Shown here: in pieces, positions 1 to 5,698 of the stretch
Position numbering within the stretch: position 1 is the first letter of the stretch
Layout: every line of letters begins with the position of its first letter
Source: Candidatus Nomurabacteria bacterium
Lineage (GTDB): Bacteria; Patescibacteriota; Minisyncoccia; Phycocordibacterales; UBA9973
Assembly (NCBI GenBank): GCA_943359425.1
Contig: CALRHN010000014.1
Coordinates: 2,035 to 12,319 of the forward strand
Reading direction: 5' to 3'
Length of the DNA stretch: 10,285 nt
The notes under the pieces: model-generated
Told to the model about the DNA's origin: nothing
What the model saw: the letters and a program-made list of their open reading frames with translations, nothing else
Database searches by the model: none
Made by a program: the position numbers and the translations under genes

Positions 1-175
1 CGACCATTGTATTCGTGATGTGGTGCACGGCCATTGATTCTATCGAGATCGGGATGGGAGCTTTGAACAAGGCGCTGTGCTTGTCGCCATTCATACTCCA
101 AGCTATCTGGATGAGGCAGTCCTTCTCCTCGTTGCCCGTCGTCTCGGTGTCGAGAAATAAAAATGTGGATTTCAT
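1..175 (-). CDS. DEDD-family 3'-5' exonuclease, N-terminal part (runs off window)
   Basis: The minus-strand frame opens at ATG (173-175) and stays open to the window edge, giving 58 residues. Residues 5-12 read FLFLDTET, followed by TG: this is the Exo I motif (catalytic D and E binding the metal ions) of DnaQ-like exonucleases. It continues with a CLIQIAW strand and later AVHHIT, which matches the A-x-x-x-H-x-I-T segment found between Exo I and Exo II in DnaQ/ExoX/RNase T-like proteins. Exo II and Exo III (with the catalytic H/Y and last D) lie outside the window, so the DEDDh versus DEDDy class and the substrate (DNA or RNA) cannot be decided. It is transcribed divergently from the yqeY-like gene with only 34 nt between the two ATGs. 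No Shine-Dalgarno sequence precedes the ATG; a -10 element sits 6 nt upstream, suggesting a leaderless mRNA. It is not a copy of the exonuclease at 3981; they share only the family motif. Confidence 0.8.
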   Translation of the reverse strand, partial: MKSTFLFLDTETTGNEEKDCLIQIAWSMNGDKHSALFKAPIPISIESMAVHHITNTMV

Positions 176-181
176 GGTTAA

Positions 182-190
182 AGTGTAACA
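182..190 (-). promoter_or_regulatory. Predicted extended -10 promoter for the minus-strand exonuclease
   Basis: Read on the minus strand the sequence is TGT-TACACT, followed by six bases (TTAACC) and the ATG at 175-173. A TGN extended -10 with six bases to the start codon places transcription start at or next to the A of ATG. No good -35 is visible. The call rests on position and on similarity to the promoters at 195, 3966, 5682, 6220 and 9327. Confidence 0.5.
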
Positions 191-194
191 GATT

Positions 195-203
195 TGGTAT
201 ACT
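195..203 (+). promoter_or_regulatory. Predicted extended -10 promoter for the yqeY-like gene (leaderless)
   Basis: TGG-TATACT, with six bases between the hexamer and the ATG at 210. The spacing predicts a transcript starting on the start codon itself. It lies back to back with the minus-strand promoter at 182-190 in a 34-nt divergent gap. Confidence 0.6.
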
Positions 204-209
204 GTGGCT

Positions 210-659
210 ATGTTACAGGAGCAAATACGGTCTGAAATCAAAGAAGCGATGATGGCGCATGACGCAGTGCGTCTCGAAGTCGTCCGCGGCATGACGACGG
301 CATTCACAAACGAACTTGTCGCGAAAGGCAAGAAGCCGACGGAAACATTGTCCGACGAAGAAGCACTCGCCGTCATCACGCGTCTCGCAAAACAGCGCAA
401 AGACTCGATCGATCAATTCACCAAAGGCGGCAGGGAAGACCTCGTCGCCGAAGAGCGCGCCCAGCTCGCCGTTCTCGAGAAATATCTGCCGAAAATGATG
501 GATCGCGCCGAAGTCGAGAAAATAGTGCGTGCGAAGAAAGACGAACTCGGCATCACCGATGCAACGAAGAAAGGTATGCTCATGGCAGGCGTGATGAAAG
601 ACCTCAAAGGCAAAGCCGACGGCATGGTCGTGAAGGAAGTCGTTGATAGTTTATTTTAA
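210..659 (+). CDS. yqeY: YqeY/GatB C-terminal-like domain protein
   Basis: A 149-residue protein matching the YqeY family along its whole length. It has the N-terminal helix LQEQIRSEIKEAMMAHD, then LEVVRGM, then the LSDEEALAVITRLAKQRKDS block, an acidic-basic helix ending LEKYLPKMM, and a C-terminal lobe with TKKGMLMAGVMKDLKGKADG leading to VVKEVVDSLF. The family shares its fold with the tail domain of GatB, the tRNA-dependent amidotransferase subunit that contacts tRNA, so a tRNA-related role is often assumed but is not established. ATG at 210 is preferred to the in-frame GTG at 204 because the GTG touches the -10 hexamer (198-203) and would lie upstream of the predicted transcription start. 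There is no Shine-Dalgarno sequence. The next gene begins 5 nt after the stop, so it probably heads a co-transcribed run. Confidence 0.88.
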   Translation: MLQEQIRSEIKEAMMAHDAVRLEVVRGMTTAFTNELVAKGKKPTETLSDEEALAVITRLAKQRKDSIDQFTKGGREDLVAEERAQLAVLEKYLPKMMDRAEVEKIVRAKKDELGITDATKKGMLMAGVMKDLKGKADGMVVKEVVDSLF

Positions 660-664
660 ACTAT

Positions 665-1123
665 ATGAACTTCGAATCTGAAAACGGGTTTATATGGAAA
701 GAAGGACTCCCTTTTGAGGATAAGGAGGAAATCACAAATTCTGTCGGCTACTTGGCGGGATCCGGAGAAGATACACACGAATATACGATCCATATGCATG
801 ATCTCATGAAAAAGCTTGAAAAAGCTTTGGACGAAGGTGATATGAAAACCGTTGCCAGTGGTATAACTCCCCAAATATTGGAATTTTTCAAAGAGGAAGA
901 AAAACGCTTGGATGATGAGCATAAGCTTCTGGATGTCCGCAAACGCAGTATTGAAATCCTCCGTTCCGATACGGCGTTTCCGAGAGAGAAAATAGCGCAG
1001 GAAGAAAAACAGATTTCTCTGACGGAGAAAATGCTCGACGATCGTGAAGCGTATATTCTGCCTTTTGCGCAGAGATTGCGCTTCAAGCTCAATGCTTTCG
1101 TGAAGAAGCATAAGAACAAATAA
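665..1123 (+). CDS. Unrecognised helical protein (hypothetical)
   Basis: A 152-residue soluble protein that I do not recognise. Residues 1-40 are acidic and mixed, with a Trp in the FIWKEG segment. Residues 42-60 (HMHDLMKKLEKALDEGD) and about 70-135 are strongly helical and charged, with heptad-like spacing that could form a coiled coil. The C-terminus is basic (FKLNAFVKKHKNK). No signal peptide, membrane segment or catalytic motif is visible. It starts 5 nt after the yqeY stop and ends 6 nt before the small membrane protein, so co-transcription is likely. There is no Shine-Dalgarno sequence near the ATG; a GAAGGA about 27 nt upstream is too far to act. That this is a real gene is supported by the tight packing and the long open frame; function is unknown. 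Confidence 0.65.
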   Translation: MNFESENGFIWKEGLPFEDKEEITNSVGYLAGSGEDTHEYTIHMHDLMKKLEKALDEGDMKTVASGITPQILEFFKEEEKRLDDEHKLLDVRKRSIEILRSDTAFPREKIAQEEKQISLTEKMLDDREAYILPFAQRLRFKLNAFVKKHKNK

Positions 1124-1129
1124 CAATCT

Positions 1130-1468
1130 ATGAAACTCATCATCCATTGGATCGCTCTTTCCGTCGCCGTATATGCCGCATCGTATTTTGTTCCGGGCAT
1201 TTCCGTCGCGCCGTTCTGGGTCGCGCCCATTATCGGCGCCTGTCTCGCATTCTTCAACATGCTCATAAAACCTGTCATCACGGTGATAACACTCCCGATC
1301 AATATTCTCACCGCCGGGCTATTCTCTCTCGTTATCAACGGCGCCGTGCTATGGTTTCTCGCCACGGTGGTCCAAGGTTTTTCAGTTGCATCCTTCACGG
1401 CCGCATTTCTCGGCGGGCTTTTCATTTCCGTTGTTAACTTTATCGCCGGCAAGCTCTTCCGGATCTAA
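1130..1468 (+). CDS. Small membrane protein, YvlD / phage holin superfamily IV (DUF360-like)
   Basis: A 112-residue integral membrane protein with about four transmembrane helices (roughly residues 5-22, 28-46, 56-80 and 86-108). The family signature is clear: LAFFNMLIKPVI, then TVITLPINILTAGLFSLVIN, then a GFSV segment and a final GLFISVVNF helix. This is the YvlD/Phage_holin_4_2 type found in many bacterial chromosomes, usually without any phage context; the name is by homology and does not imply lysis. In Firmicutes relatives are tied to envelope stress, but no such role can be read here. It sits between the unrecognised helical protein (6 nt gap) and the DedA-like gene (9 nt gap). No Shine-Dalgarno sequence precedes the ATG. 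Confidence 0.82.
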   Translation: MKLIIHWIALSVAVYAASYFVPGISVAPFWVAPIIGACLAFFNMLIKPVITVITLPINILTAGLFSLVINGAVLWFLATVVQGFSVASFTAAFLGGLFISVVNFIAGKLFRI

Positions 1469-1477
1469 TATTTATCT

Positions 1478-2083
1478 ATGATGCACCTTATTCCCGCACT
1501 CGCGCATTTCGTCGATACGCATATCATACTGGCCTCGGCCGTTATTTTTTTTGCGGCGGTATTCGAAGGCGAATTCGTTACGCTCTTCACCGGAATTCTC
1601 ACGCATTTGCGCATTATCCCGCTCCCACTCGCCCTCATTCTCATCACCACGAGCGCTATCGCCAAAACATTTGCCGGATACTATCTCGGCGTCTTTCTCG
1701 CCAGGCGTTTCTCGAAAAATGGTGCCTTCAAATATATCGAACGGCGCGTGCTCTATTTTCTCCCGCGTTTCCGTGAGCGCCCGTTCTGGTCCATCTTCAT
1801 CTCCAAATTCATCTACGGCGTCAACAACTTGGCTCTCATTTTCGCAGGATTTACCCGCGCGCGTTTTGCTCAATATTTCAAAGCTGAGATGGCTTCCTCC
1901 GCGATTTGGTTTCCGGCGCTCTTTTGTCTCGGCTATTTCGCGAGCTATGCCGCTCTCGGCGTCGGCGGCAACATCCGGAGCTTTAGTTTGAAGATTCTCC
2001 TCTTCGTGATAGGCTTTATGATCATCCAGAAGATTTTGAACCTCCTGTTCGAACTGTTTGAGGAATATGAACTCCATGACTAG
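1478..2083 (+). CDS. DedA/VTT-domain (SNARE-associated-like) membrane protein
   Basis: A 201-residue membrane protein of the DedA family. Residues 16-43 form the first hydrophobic helix with the acidic FEGEF motif and GILTHL. Residues 52-75 carry AKTFAGYYLGVFLARRF, the small-residue-rich reentrant region. Then come YIERRVLYFLPRFRERPF and FISKFIYGVNNLALIFAGF (about 107-125), which corresponds to the conserved family stretch that usually carries an Arg; here Lys110 occupies the spot. Two more helices follow (140-163 and 168-192) and an acidic tail. DedA proteins flip or scramble phospholipids or undecaprenyl phosphate and affect membrane potential; which applies here is unknown. Two ATGs are adjacent at 1478 and 1481. 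A TAATAT lies six bases before 1478, a weak leaderless-promoter candidate. The 3' end overlaps the start of the MYG1 gene. Confidence 0.83.
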   Translation: MMHLIPALAHFVDTHIILASAVIFFAAVFEGEFVTLFTGILTHLRIIPLPLALILITTSAIAKTFAGYYLGVFLARRFSKNGAFKYIERRVLYFLPRFRERPFWSIFISKFIYGVNNLALIFAGFTRARFAQYFKAEMASSAIWFPALFCLGYFASYAALGVGGNIRSFSLKILLFVIGFMIIQKILNLLFELFEEYELHD

Positions 2084-2978
2084 TATTTTTGCAAAAAAGA
2101 AGATCGCCATCGCAACACACAACGGTACGTTCCACACGGACGATGTCTTTGCCGTTGCGACGCTCTACCTCGTGCTCGGCCGCAAGAACGTCTCCGTGGC
2201 TCGTACGCGCGACGAAGCCGTCATCGAAGCGGCACAGTACGTCGTCGATGTTGGAGCGAGAAATGCTCCCGAAGAGAATCGTTTCGATCATCACCAGTCC
2301 GGCGGAGCGGGAACTCATGCCGACGGTATCCCGTATGCCGCATTCGGTCTCGTCTGGAAGAAATTTGGCATACAACTCGCCGGATCGGCCGAGGCGGCAA
2401 AGCTCATCGAAGAATGGCTCGTCGAGCCAATTGACGCATTCGACAACGGCGTCTCACTCTCCGAGTCAAAACAGGCGATTCGTCCGTATCTCATCCAAGA
2501 CGTCGTCCGTCTCTTTGTCCCGACATGGAAAGAAGACACTGACGTGAGCGATAGTGCATTTATCCGCATGGCAGATCTCGCCACCGATATTCTTGCGCGC
2601 ACTATTGTCGTAGCATCCGATACTATCGAAGCGACGACGGCCGTGCGCGCCGCATACGAATTGTCCCGCGACCGCCGCATCATCGTTCTCTCGCGTCCAT
2701 ATCCGTTCGATGATGCTCTCGCCGAGTATCCCGAACCACGCTTCGTCCTCATTCCGCGCGAAGAGAACAATTACTGGAAAGTCCAAGCCGTCCGCGCGCG
2801 TCCGCATTCATTCGAGAATCGCAAGAATTTCCCTGCCGCATGGGGAGGTTTGCGCGACACGGAGCTTGCCCAAGTTTCCGGTGTTCCCGATGCCGTTTTC
2901 TGTCACAGAGGATTATTCATGGCCGTCGCGAAGACGAAAGAAGGCGCGATGGCGCTCGCGGAGAAAGCCCTCATATAA
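2076..2978 (+). CDS. MYG1 family protein (UPF0160; metal-dependent hydrolase / 3'-5' exonuclease)
   Basis: About 300 residues matching the MYG1 family end to end. Near the N-terminus is IATHNGTFHTDDVFA, followed by VVDVGAR and RFDHHQSGG, the His/Asp metal-binding motifs that relate this family to DHH phosphoesterases. Further on are EPIDAFDNGVSL, a variable helical middle, and the C-terminal block NYWKVQAVRARPHSFENR, AAWGGLRDTEL and the VFCHRGLFMAV region. Eukaryotic MYG1 is a 3'-5' RNA exonuclease; the bacterial role is not settled. Possible starts are TTG 2058, ATG 2067 and ATG 2076. I prefer 2076: an AGGA at 2061-2064 is 11 nt away but only 2 nt from 2067, and 2076 leaves an 8-nt overlap with the dedA-like gene. 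This is the only plus-strand gene here with anything resembling a Shine-Dalgarno sequence. One change from the usual motif is DVGAR where relatives have DVGG. Confidence 0.87.
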   Translation: MTSIFAKKKIAIATHNGTFHTDDVFAVATLYLVLGRKNVSVARTRDEAVIEAAQYVVDVGARNAPEENRFDHHQSGGAGTHADGIPYAAFGLVWKKFGIQLAGSAEAAKLIEEWLVEPIDAFDNGVSLSESKQAIRPYLIQDVVRLFVPTWKEDTDVSDSAFIRMADLATDILARTIVVASDTIEATTAVRAAYELSRDRRIIVLSRPYPFDDALAEYPEPRFVLIPREENNYWKVQAVRARPHSFENRKNFPAAWGGLRDTELAQVSGVPDAVFCHRGLFMAVAKTKEGAMALAEKALI

Positions 2979-2990
2979 AAATATAAAATT

Positions 2991-3965
2991 ATGTTTATCG
3001 ACGAAATAAAAATTCATGCAGTTGCAGGCGCCGGAGGAGACGGTGTTGTTCGCTGGCGCCAGGAGAAATTCATCGACCGTGGCGGTCCCAACGGCGGCGA
3101 CGGCGGCCGAGGCGGCGACGTGTACGCATTTGCGACGCGCGACATCCATGCACTCTCTCGCTATCGTCACGAGCGTTCATTCGTGGGCGAGCGCGGCAGC
3201 GACGGTGCAGGCGGTAGTCGTCATGGCAAGGACGGCAAAGATCTCATCTTGCCCTTTCCTGTCGGCTCCATCATCAAACATCGCCAGACGGGCAAATCCA
3301 TCGCTCTCGTTACCGAAGGGCAGAAAGAACTTTTGCTCAAAGGCGGCAGAGGAGGATTTGGCAACGAACACTACAAGAGCTCGCTCAATACGACGCCGAA
3401 GAAGGCGACGAAAGGCAGAGCAGGTGAGGCATCTGATTTCGAGATCGTTCTCGAACTCTTCGCTGATGTCGGACTCATAGGACTTCCGAACGCGGGCAAA
3501 TCCTCTCTCTTGAATGCGTTGACGAATTCGCGCGCGAAAGTGGGGGATTACGCTTTCACGACTCTTGATCCGAATCTCGGAGATTTCTATGGCTACGTCC
3601 TCGCCGATATTCCGGGACTGATCGAAGGCGCATCGGAAGGCAAAGGCCTCGGGACGAAATTCCTCCGCCATATCAAACGCACGAAAATGCTCGTTCATCT
3701 CGTCTCATTCGAGAATGATTCCATGATGAAGACTTACAAGGCCGTCCGCGCCGAACTCAAAGCTTTCGATCCTACACTCGCGAAGAAAGACGAAATCATA
3801 ATCCTCACAAAGACCGACGCCGTAGACGATCCGAAACTCATCGCGAAGAAGAAAAAGGAATTCGAAAAATTATCTGACATAGTTCTTACGCTCTCGCTCT
3901 ATGACGATGCGTCCGTGAAAAACGTTTCCGATACGCTCATCAAATACCTCCGCAAGCAAGGCTAG
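2991..3965 (+). CDS. obgE: Obg family GTPase (ribosome assembly), short form
   Basis: A 324-residue Obg/CgtA GTPase, which binds the 50S subunit during late assembly and links it to nucleotide state. Residues 1-157 are the glycine-rich Obg fold (GAGGDGVVRWR, then GGPNGGDGGRGGDVY, then LKGGRGGFGNEHY). The G domain follows: G1 GLPNAGKSS (164-172), switch I with YAFTTLDPNLG, G3 DIPGLIEGAS (206-215) and G4 TKTD (273-276) in place of the usual NKxD. The G5 position, normally S-A, appears to be S-L in LTLSLYDD (about 295-302). The protein ends directly after the G domain, without the OCT domain of Firmicutes or the acidic tail of E. coli. It starts 12 nt after the MYG1 stop. The preceding bases are AT-rich with no Shine-Dalgarno sequence, so it probably depends on the upstream transcript. 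Confidence 0.95.
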   Translation: MFIDEIKIHAVAGAGGDGVVRWRQEKFIDRGGPNGGDGGRGGDVYAFATRDIHALSRYRHERSFVGERGSDGAGGSRHGKDGKDLILPFPVGSIIKHRQTGKSIALVTEGQKELLLKGGRGGFGNEHYKSSLNTTPKKATKGRAGEASDFEIVLELFADVGLIGLPNAGKSSLLNALTNSRAKVGDYAFTTLDPNLGDFYGYVLADIPGLIEGASEGKGLGTKFLRHIKRTKMLVHLVSFENDSMMKTYKAVRAELKAFDPTLAKKDEIIILTKTDAVDDPKLIAKKKKEFEKLSDIVLTLSLYDDASVKNVSDTLIKYLRKQG

Positions 3966-3974
3966 TGCTATACT
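3966..3974 (+). promoter_or_regulatory. Predicted extended -10 promoter for the DEDDh exonuclease (leaderless)
   Basis: TGC-TATACT begins one base after the obg stop codon, with six bases to the ATG at 3981. The geometry is identical to that of the yqeY promoter at 195-203, so a leaderless transcript is predicted. Confidence 0.6.
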
Positions 3975-3980
3975 GTGTAT

Positions 3981-4520
3981 ATGACGAGCAAGCTTTTTGC
4001 ATTTATAGATACTGAAACGACGGGACTCGACTTTACCCGACACGAGCTGATCGAGATCGGCCTTGTTCTTGCGCGTGCGGAAGATAACGGAGCGTTTACT
4101 GTTGTTGAAGAATGGGATGTGAAGATCAAACCGCTCCATATCGAGAATGCCGATCCGATATCTCTCAAAGTGAACAAGTATGATCCGTCGACATTCGGCG
4201 ATGCTATACCGCTTGCCGAAGCGATGGCTATGCTCTCGAAGAAAACGGACGGCGCCATCATGGTCGGACACAATGTTGCCCACGATTTCGCCTTTCTCGC
4301 GACAGCATTTTCACAAACCAGTATCGAGAACAAGATGCATTATCACAAACTCGACACTGTCTCTATCGCATACGCCAAACTGCGCGATCAGAACGATATC
4401 GATCGGTATTCGCTCTATGCACTCTGCCAGTATTTCGGCATCGAGAATGCGAATGCGCACTCCGCGCTCTCCGATGCGCGCACGACGTTTGAATTGTACA
4501 AAAAGCTCATGGCAGTGTAG
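3981..4520 (+). CDS. DEDDh 3'-5' exonuclease (DnaQ/epsilon-like)
   Basis: A 179-residue single-domain exonuclease with all motifs of the DEDDh class. Exo I is FAFIDTETTG (D10, E12), Exo II is VGHNVAHDFAFL (D102), and Exo III is NAHSALSDARTTFELY (H160, D165). Between them is the family's L-x-VNKYDP segment that replaces the VHGIT block. The fold is that of the proofreading subunit of DNA polymerase III and of RNase T/oligoribonuclease; at this length it could act free or with a polymerase, and the substrate cannot be read from sequence. ATG 3981 is chosen over the GTG at 3975, which abuts the -10 hexamer 3969-3974. mnmA begins 11 nt downstream and probably shares the transcript. Confidence 0.92.
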   Translation: MTSKLFAFIDTETTGLDFTRHELIEIGLVLARAEDNGAFTVVEEWDVKIKPLHIENADPISLKVNKYDPSTFGDAIPLAEAMAMLSKKTDGAIMVGHNVAHDFAFLATAFSQTSIENKMHYHKLDTVSIAYAKLRDQNDIDRYSLYALCQYFGIENANAHSALSDARTTFELYKKLMAV

Positions 4521-4531
4521 ATTGGTCTCGT

Positions 4532-5677
4532 ATGGCAGGAAAGAAGAAAAAAACAGTATTTGTCGGGCTCTCCCCGAAGGAAAGTAAACTTCCTACGGGG
4601 CAGGCCGGCGGTGTTCGTCGAAAGAAAATCGTGTTCGTCGGTCTTTCAGGAGGAGTGGACTCATCTGTTTCGGCGGCGCTGTTGCAGCAAGCCGGTTACG
4701 ATGTTGTCGGCGTCTTCATTCGCACATGGACTCCGGAGTGGATAGAATGCACATGGAAAGACGAGCGCCGCGACGCCATGCGCGTCGCGGCGCATCTCCG
4801 CATTCCATTCCTCGAATGTGATGCCGAAGAAGCCTACAAGAAAGGCGTTGCCGACTATATGATAGACGAATACAAGAGAGGCCGGACGCCGAACCCTGAC
4901 GTCATGTGCAATCGCGAAGTAAAGTTCGGCGTCTTTTGGCGTTTTGCGAAATCTCGCGGCGCAGACTATATCGCGACCGGACATTATGCGCGGATAAGCA
5001 AGAACTGTGAGTTGCAGACGGGCAAGGACGTGACGAAAGATCAGAGTTACTTTCTCTGGACGCTGACGAGAGACGACCTCGCACACACGCTCTTTCCTGT
5101 CGGGCATTTGAAGAAAACCGAAGTCCGCAAACTCGCGGAGCGATTCGGCTTGCCAACTGCGACGAAGAAAGACAGCCAAGGCGTCTGTTTCTTGGGCCCG
5201 CTCGATATGAAAGATTTCCTCTCGCACTATGTGAAGCCGAAGAAGGGAACTGTCTTGAATGAAAAAGGAGAAGTAGTCGGACGTCACGACGGCGCGATAT
5301 TTCTCACGCTCGGTGCTCGGCACGGATTTACCATTACAAAGAAGGGGACAGAAGACCCGCGCTATTATGTCGTCGCGAAAGACGTGAAGAAAAACACGAT
5401 AACTGTTTCTTCGAGAGCCAGCACGAAAGAAACTTATTCTATAATTCTAACGAACATTAGAATAGAAAATTGCAATTGGATAAACGGAGAGCCAAAGATT
5501 GGCAAACAAATCAAAGCGCAAGTTCGCTATCACGGAGAGTATTTGCCGTGTACTATTTCAGCGATCAAAGCTGCAACCGCAACAGTAGCTTTCAAAAAAG
5601 CCGTTCTTGTCGCATCAGGCCAATCGATCGTTCTGTACGATGGAGACACCTGTCTCGGCGGTGGTGTTGTAAAATAG
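4532..5677 (+). CDS. mnmA: tRNA-specific 2-thiouridylase MnmA with unusual N-terminal insert
   Basis: A 381-residue MnmA, which adenylates and thiolates U34 of tRNA-Lys, -Glu and -Gln. The PP-loop is GLSGGVDSS (37-45). TPNPDVMCN supplies the Asp and the first catalytic Cys (C126); GVCFLG supplies the second (C219), and RDAMRVAAHLRIPF and IATGHYARI are family blocks. The C-terminal beta-barrel domain runs from about residue 275 to TCLGGG near the end. The oddity is the N-terminus: residues 6-14 (KKTVFVGLS) are repeated as KKIVFVGLS at 31-39, just before the PP-loop, with SPKESKLPTGQAGG between, encoded by a palindrome (4572-4600). A typical start would run straight from the first copy into the PP-loop. 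GTG 4631 is a possible internal start that would bypass the insert. No Shine-Dalgarno sequence; a weak TAGATT lies 8 nt before ATG 4532. Confidence 0.94.
   Translation: MAGKKKKTVFVGLSPKESKLPTGQAGGVRRKKIVFVGLSGGVDSSVSAALLQQAGYDVVGVFIRTWTPEWIECTWKDERRDAMRVAAHLRIPFLECDAEEAYKKGVADYMIDEYKRGRTPNPDVMCNREVKFGVFWRFAKSRGADYIATGHYARISKNCELQTGKDVTKDQSYFLWTLTRDDLAHTLFPVGHLKKTEVRKLAERFGLPTATKKDSQGVCFLGPLDMKDFLSHYVKPKKGTVLNEKGEVVGRHDGAIFLTLGARHGFTITKKGTEDPRYYVVAKDVKKNTITVSSRASTKETYSIILTNIRIENCNWINGEPKIGKQIKAQVRYHGEYLPCTISAIKAATATVAFKKAVLVASGQSIVLYDGDTCLGGGVVK
4572..4600 (+). repeat. Protein-coding palindromic element inside mnmA
   Basis: A 29-nt near-perfect inverted repeat. The outer arms are CCCCG (4572-4576) and CGGGG (4596-4600), the inner arms GGAAaGT (4579-4585) and ACTTCC (4588-4593), with one bulged A, one A/A mismatch and an AA tip. 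It is read in frame as part of the insert SPKESKLPTGQAGG and contains no stop. Resemblance is to palindromic elements that insert in frame into genes, such as the Rickettsia palindromic elements. From memory, the peptide LPTGQAG recurs in unrelated CPR proteins, which would make this a dispersed repeat, but no second copy is in this window to prove it. Confidence 0.6.
4765..4793 (+). repeat. 12-bp perfect inverted repeat in mnmA coding sequence
   Basis: GCGCCGCGACGC (4765-4776) is the exact reverse complement of GCGTCGCGGCGC (4782-4793), around a 5-nt loop CATGC. It encodes conserved MnmA residues (ERRDAMRVAAH), so it is not an insertion; it may form a very stable mRNA hairpin. It could equally come from the codon bias of this GC-rich segment. 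Confidence 0.4.
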
Positions 5678-5681
5678 TTTT

Positions 5682-5690
5682 TGATATAAT
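5682..5690 (+). promoter_or_regulatory. Predicted extended -10 promoter for the mgtC-like gene (leaderless)
   Basis: TGA-TATAAT lies in the 21-nt gap after mnmA, with eight bases from the hexamer to the ATG at 5699. The consensus -10 with TGN extension and this spacing predict a transcript with a leader of zero to about two bases. Confidence 0.6.
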
Positions 5691-5698
5691 CTCTGCAT

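Noticed and set aside
204..209. GTG 204 as start of the yqeY gene, and likewise GTG 3975 for the exonuclease
   Set aside because: Each GTG immediately follows the predicted -10 hexamer and would lie upstream of the expected transcription start; the ATGs two codons later fit the shared spacing.
213..416. Minus-strand open frames opposite the yqeY gene and similar long antisense frames opposite other genes
   Set aside because: They lie in the shadow of clearly recognised genes, show Arg/Ser/Cys-rich noise composition and have no promoter or start context.
1130..1468. Holin-like gene as evidence for a prophage
   Set aside because: The YvlD/holin-4-like family is common in chromosomes and there is no endolysin, capsid, integrase or attachment site nearby.
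3527..3538. 12-bp perfect palindrome TTCGCGCGCGAA in obg
   Set aside because: It falls in normal coding sequence (NSRAKV), the CG-alternating core is frequent in this composition, and no second copy or spacing pattern was seen.
5439..5467. AT-rich hairpin (ATTCTAA / TTAGAAT) in the mnmA C-terminal region
   Set aside because: Weak stem inside coding sequence with no T-run or neighbouring gene boundary; probably chance in a locally AT-rich stretch.
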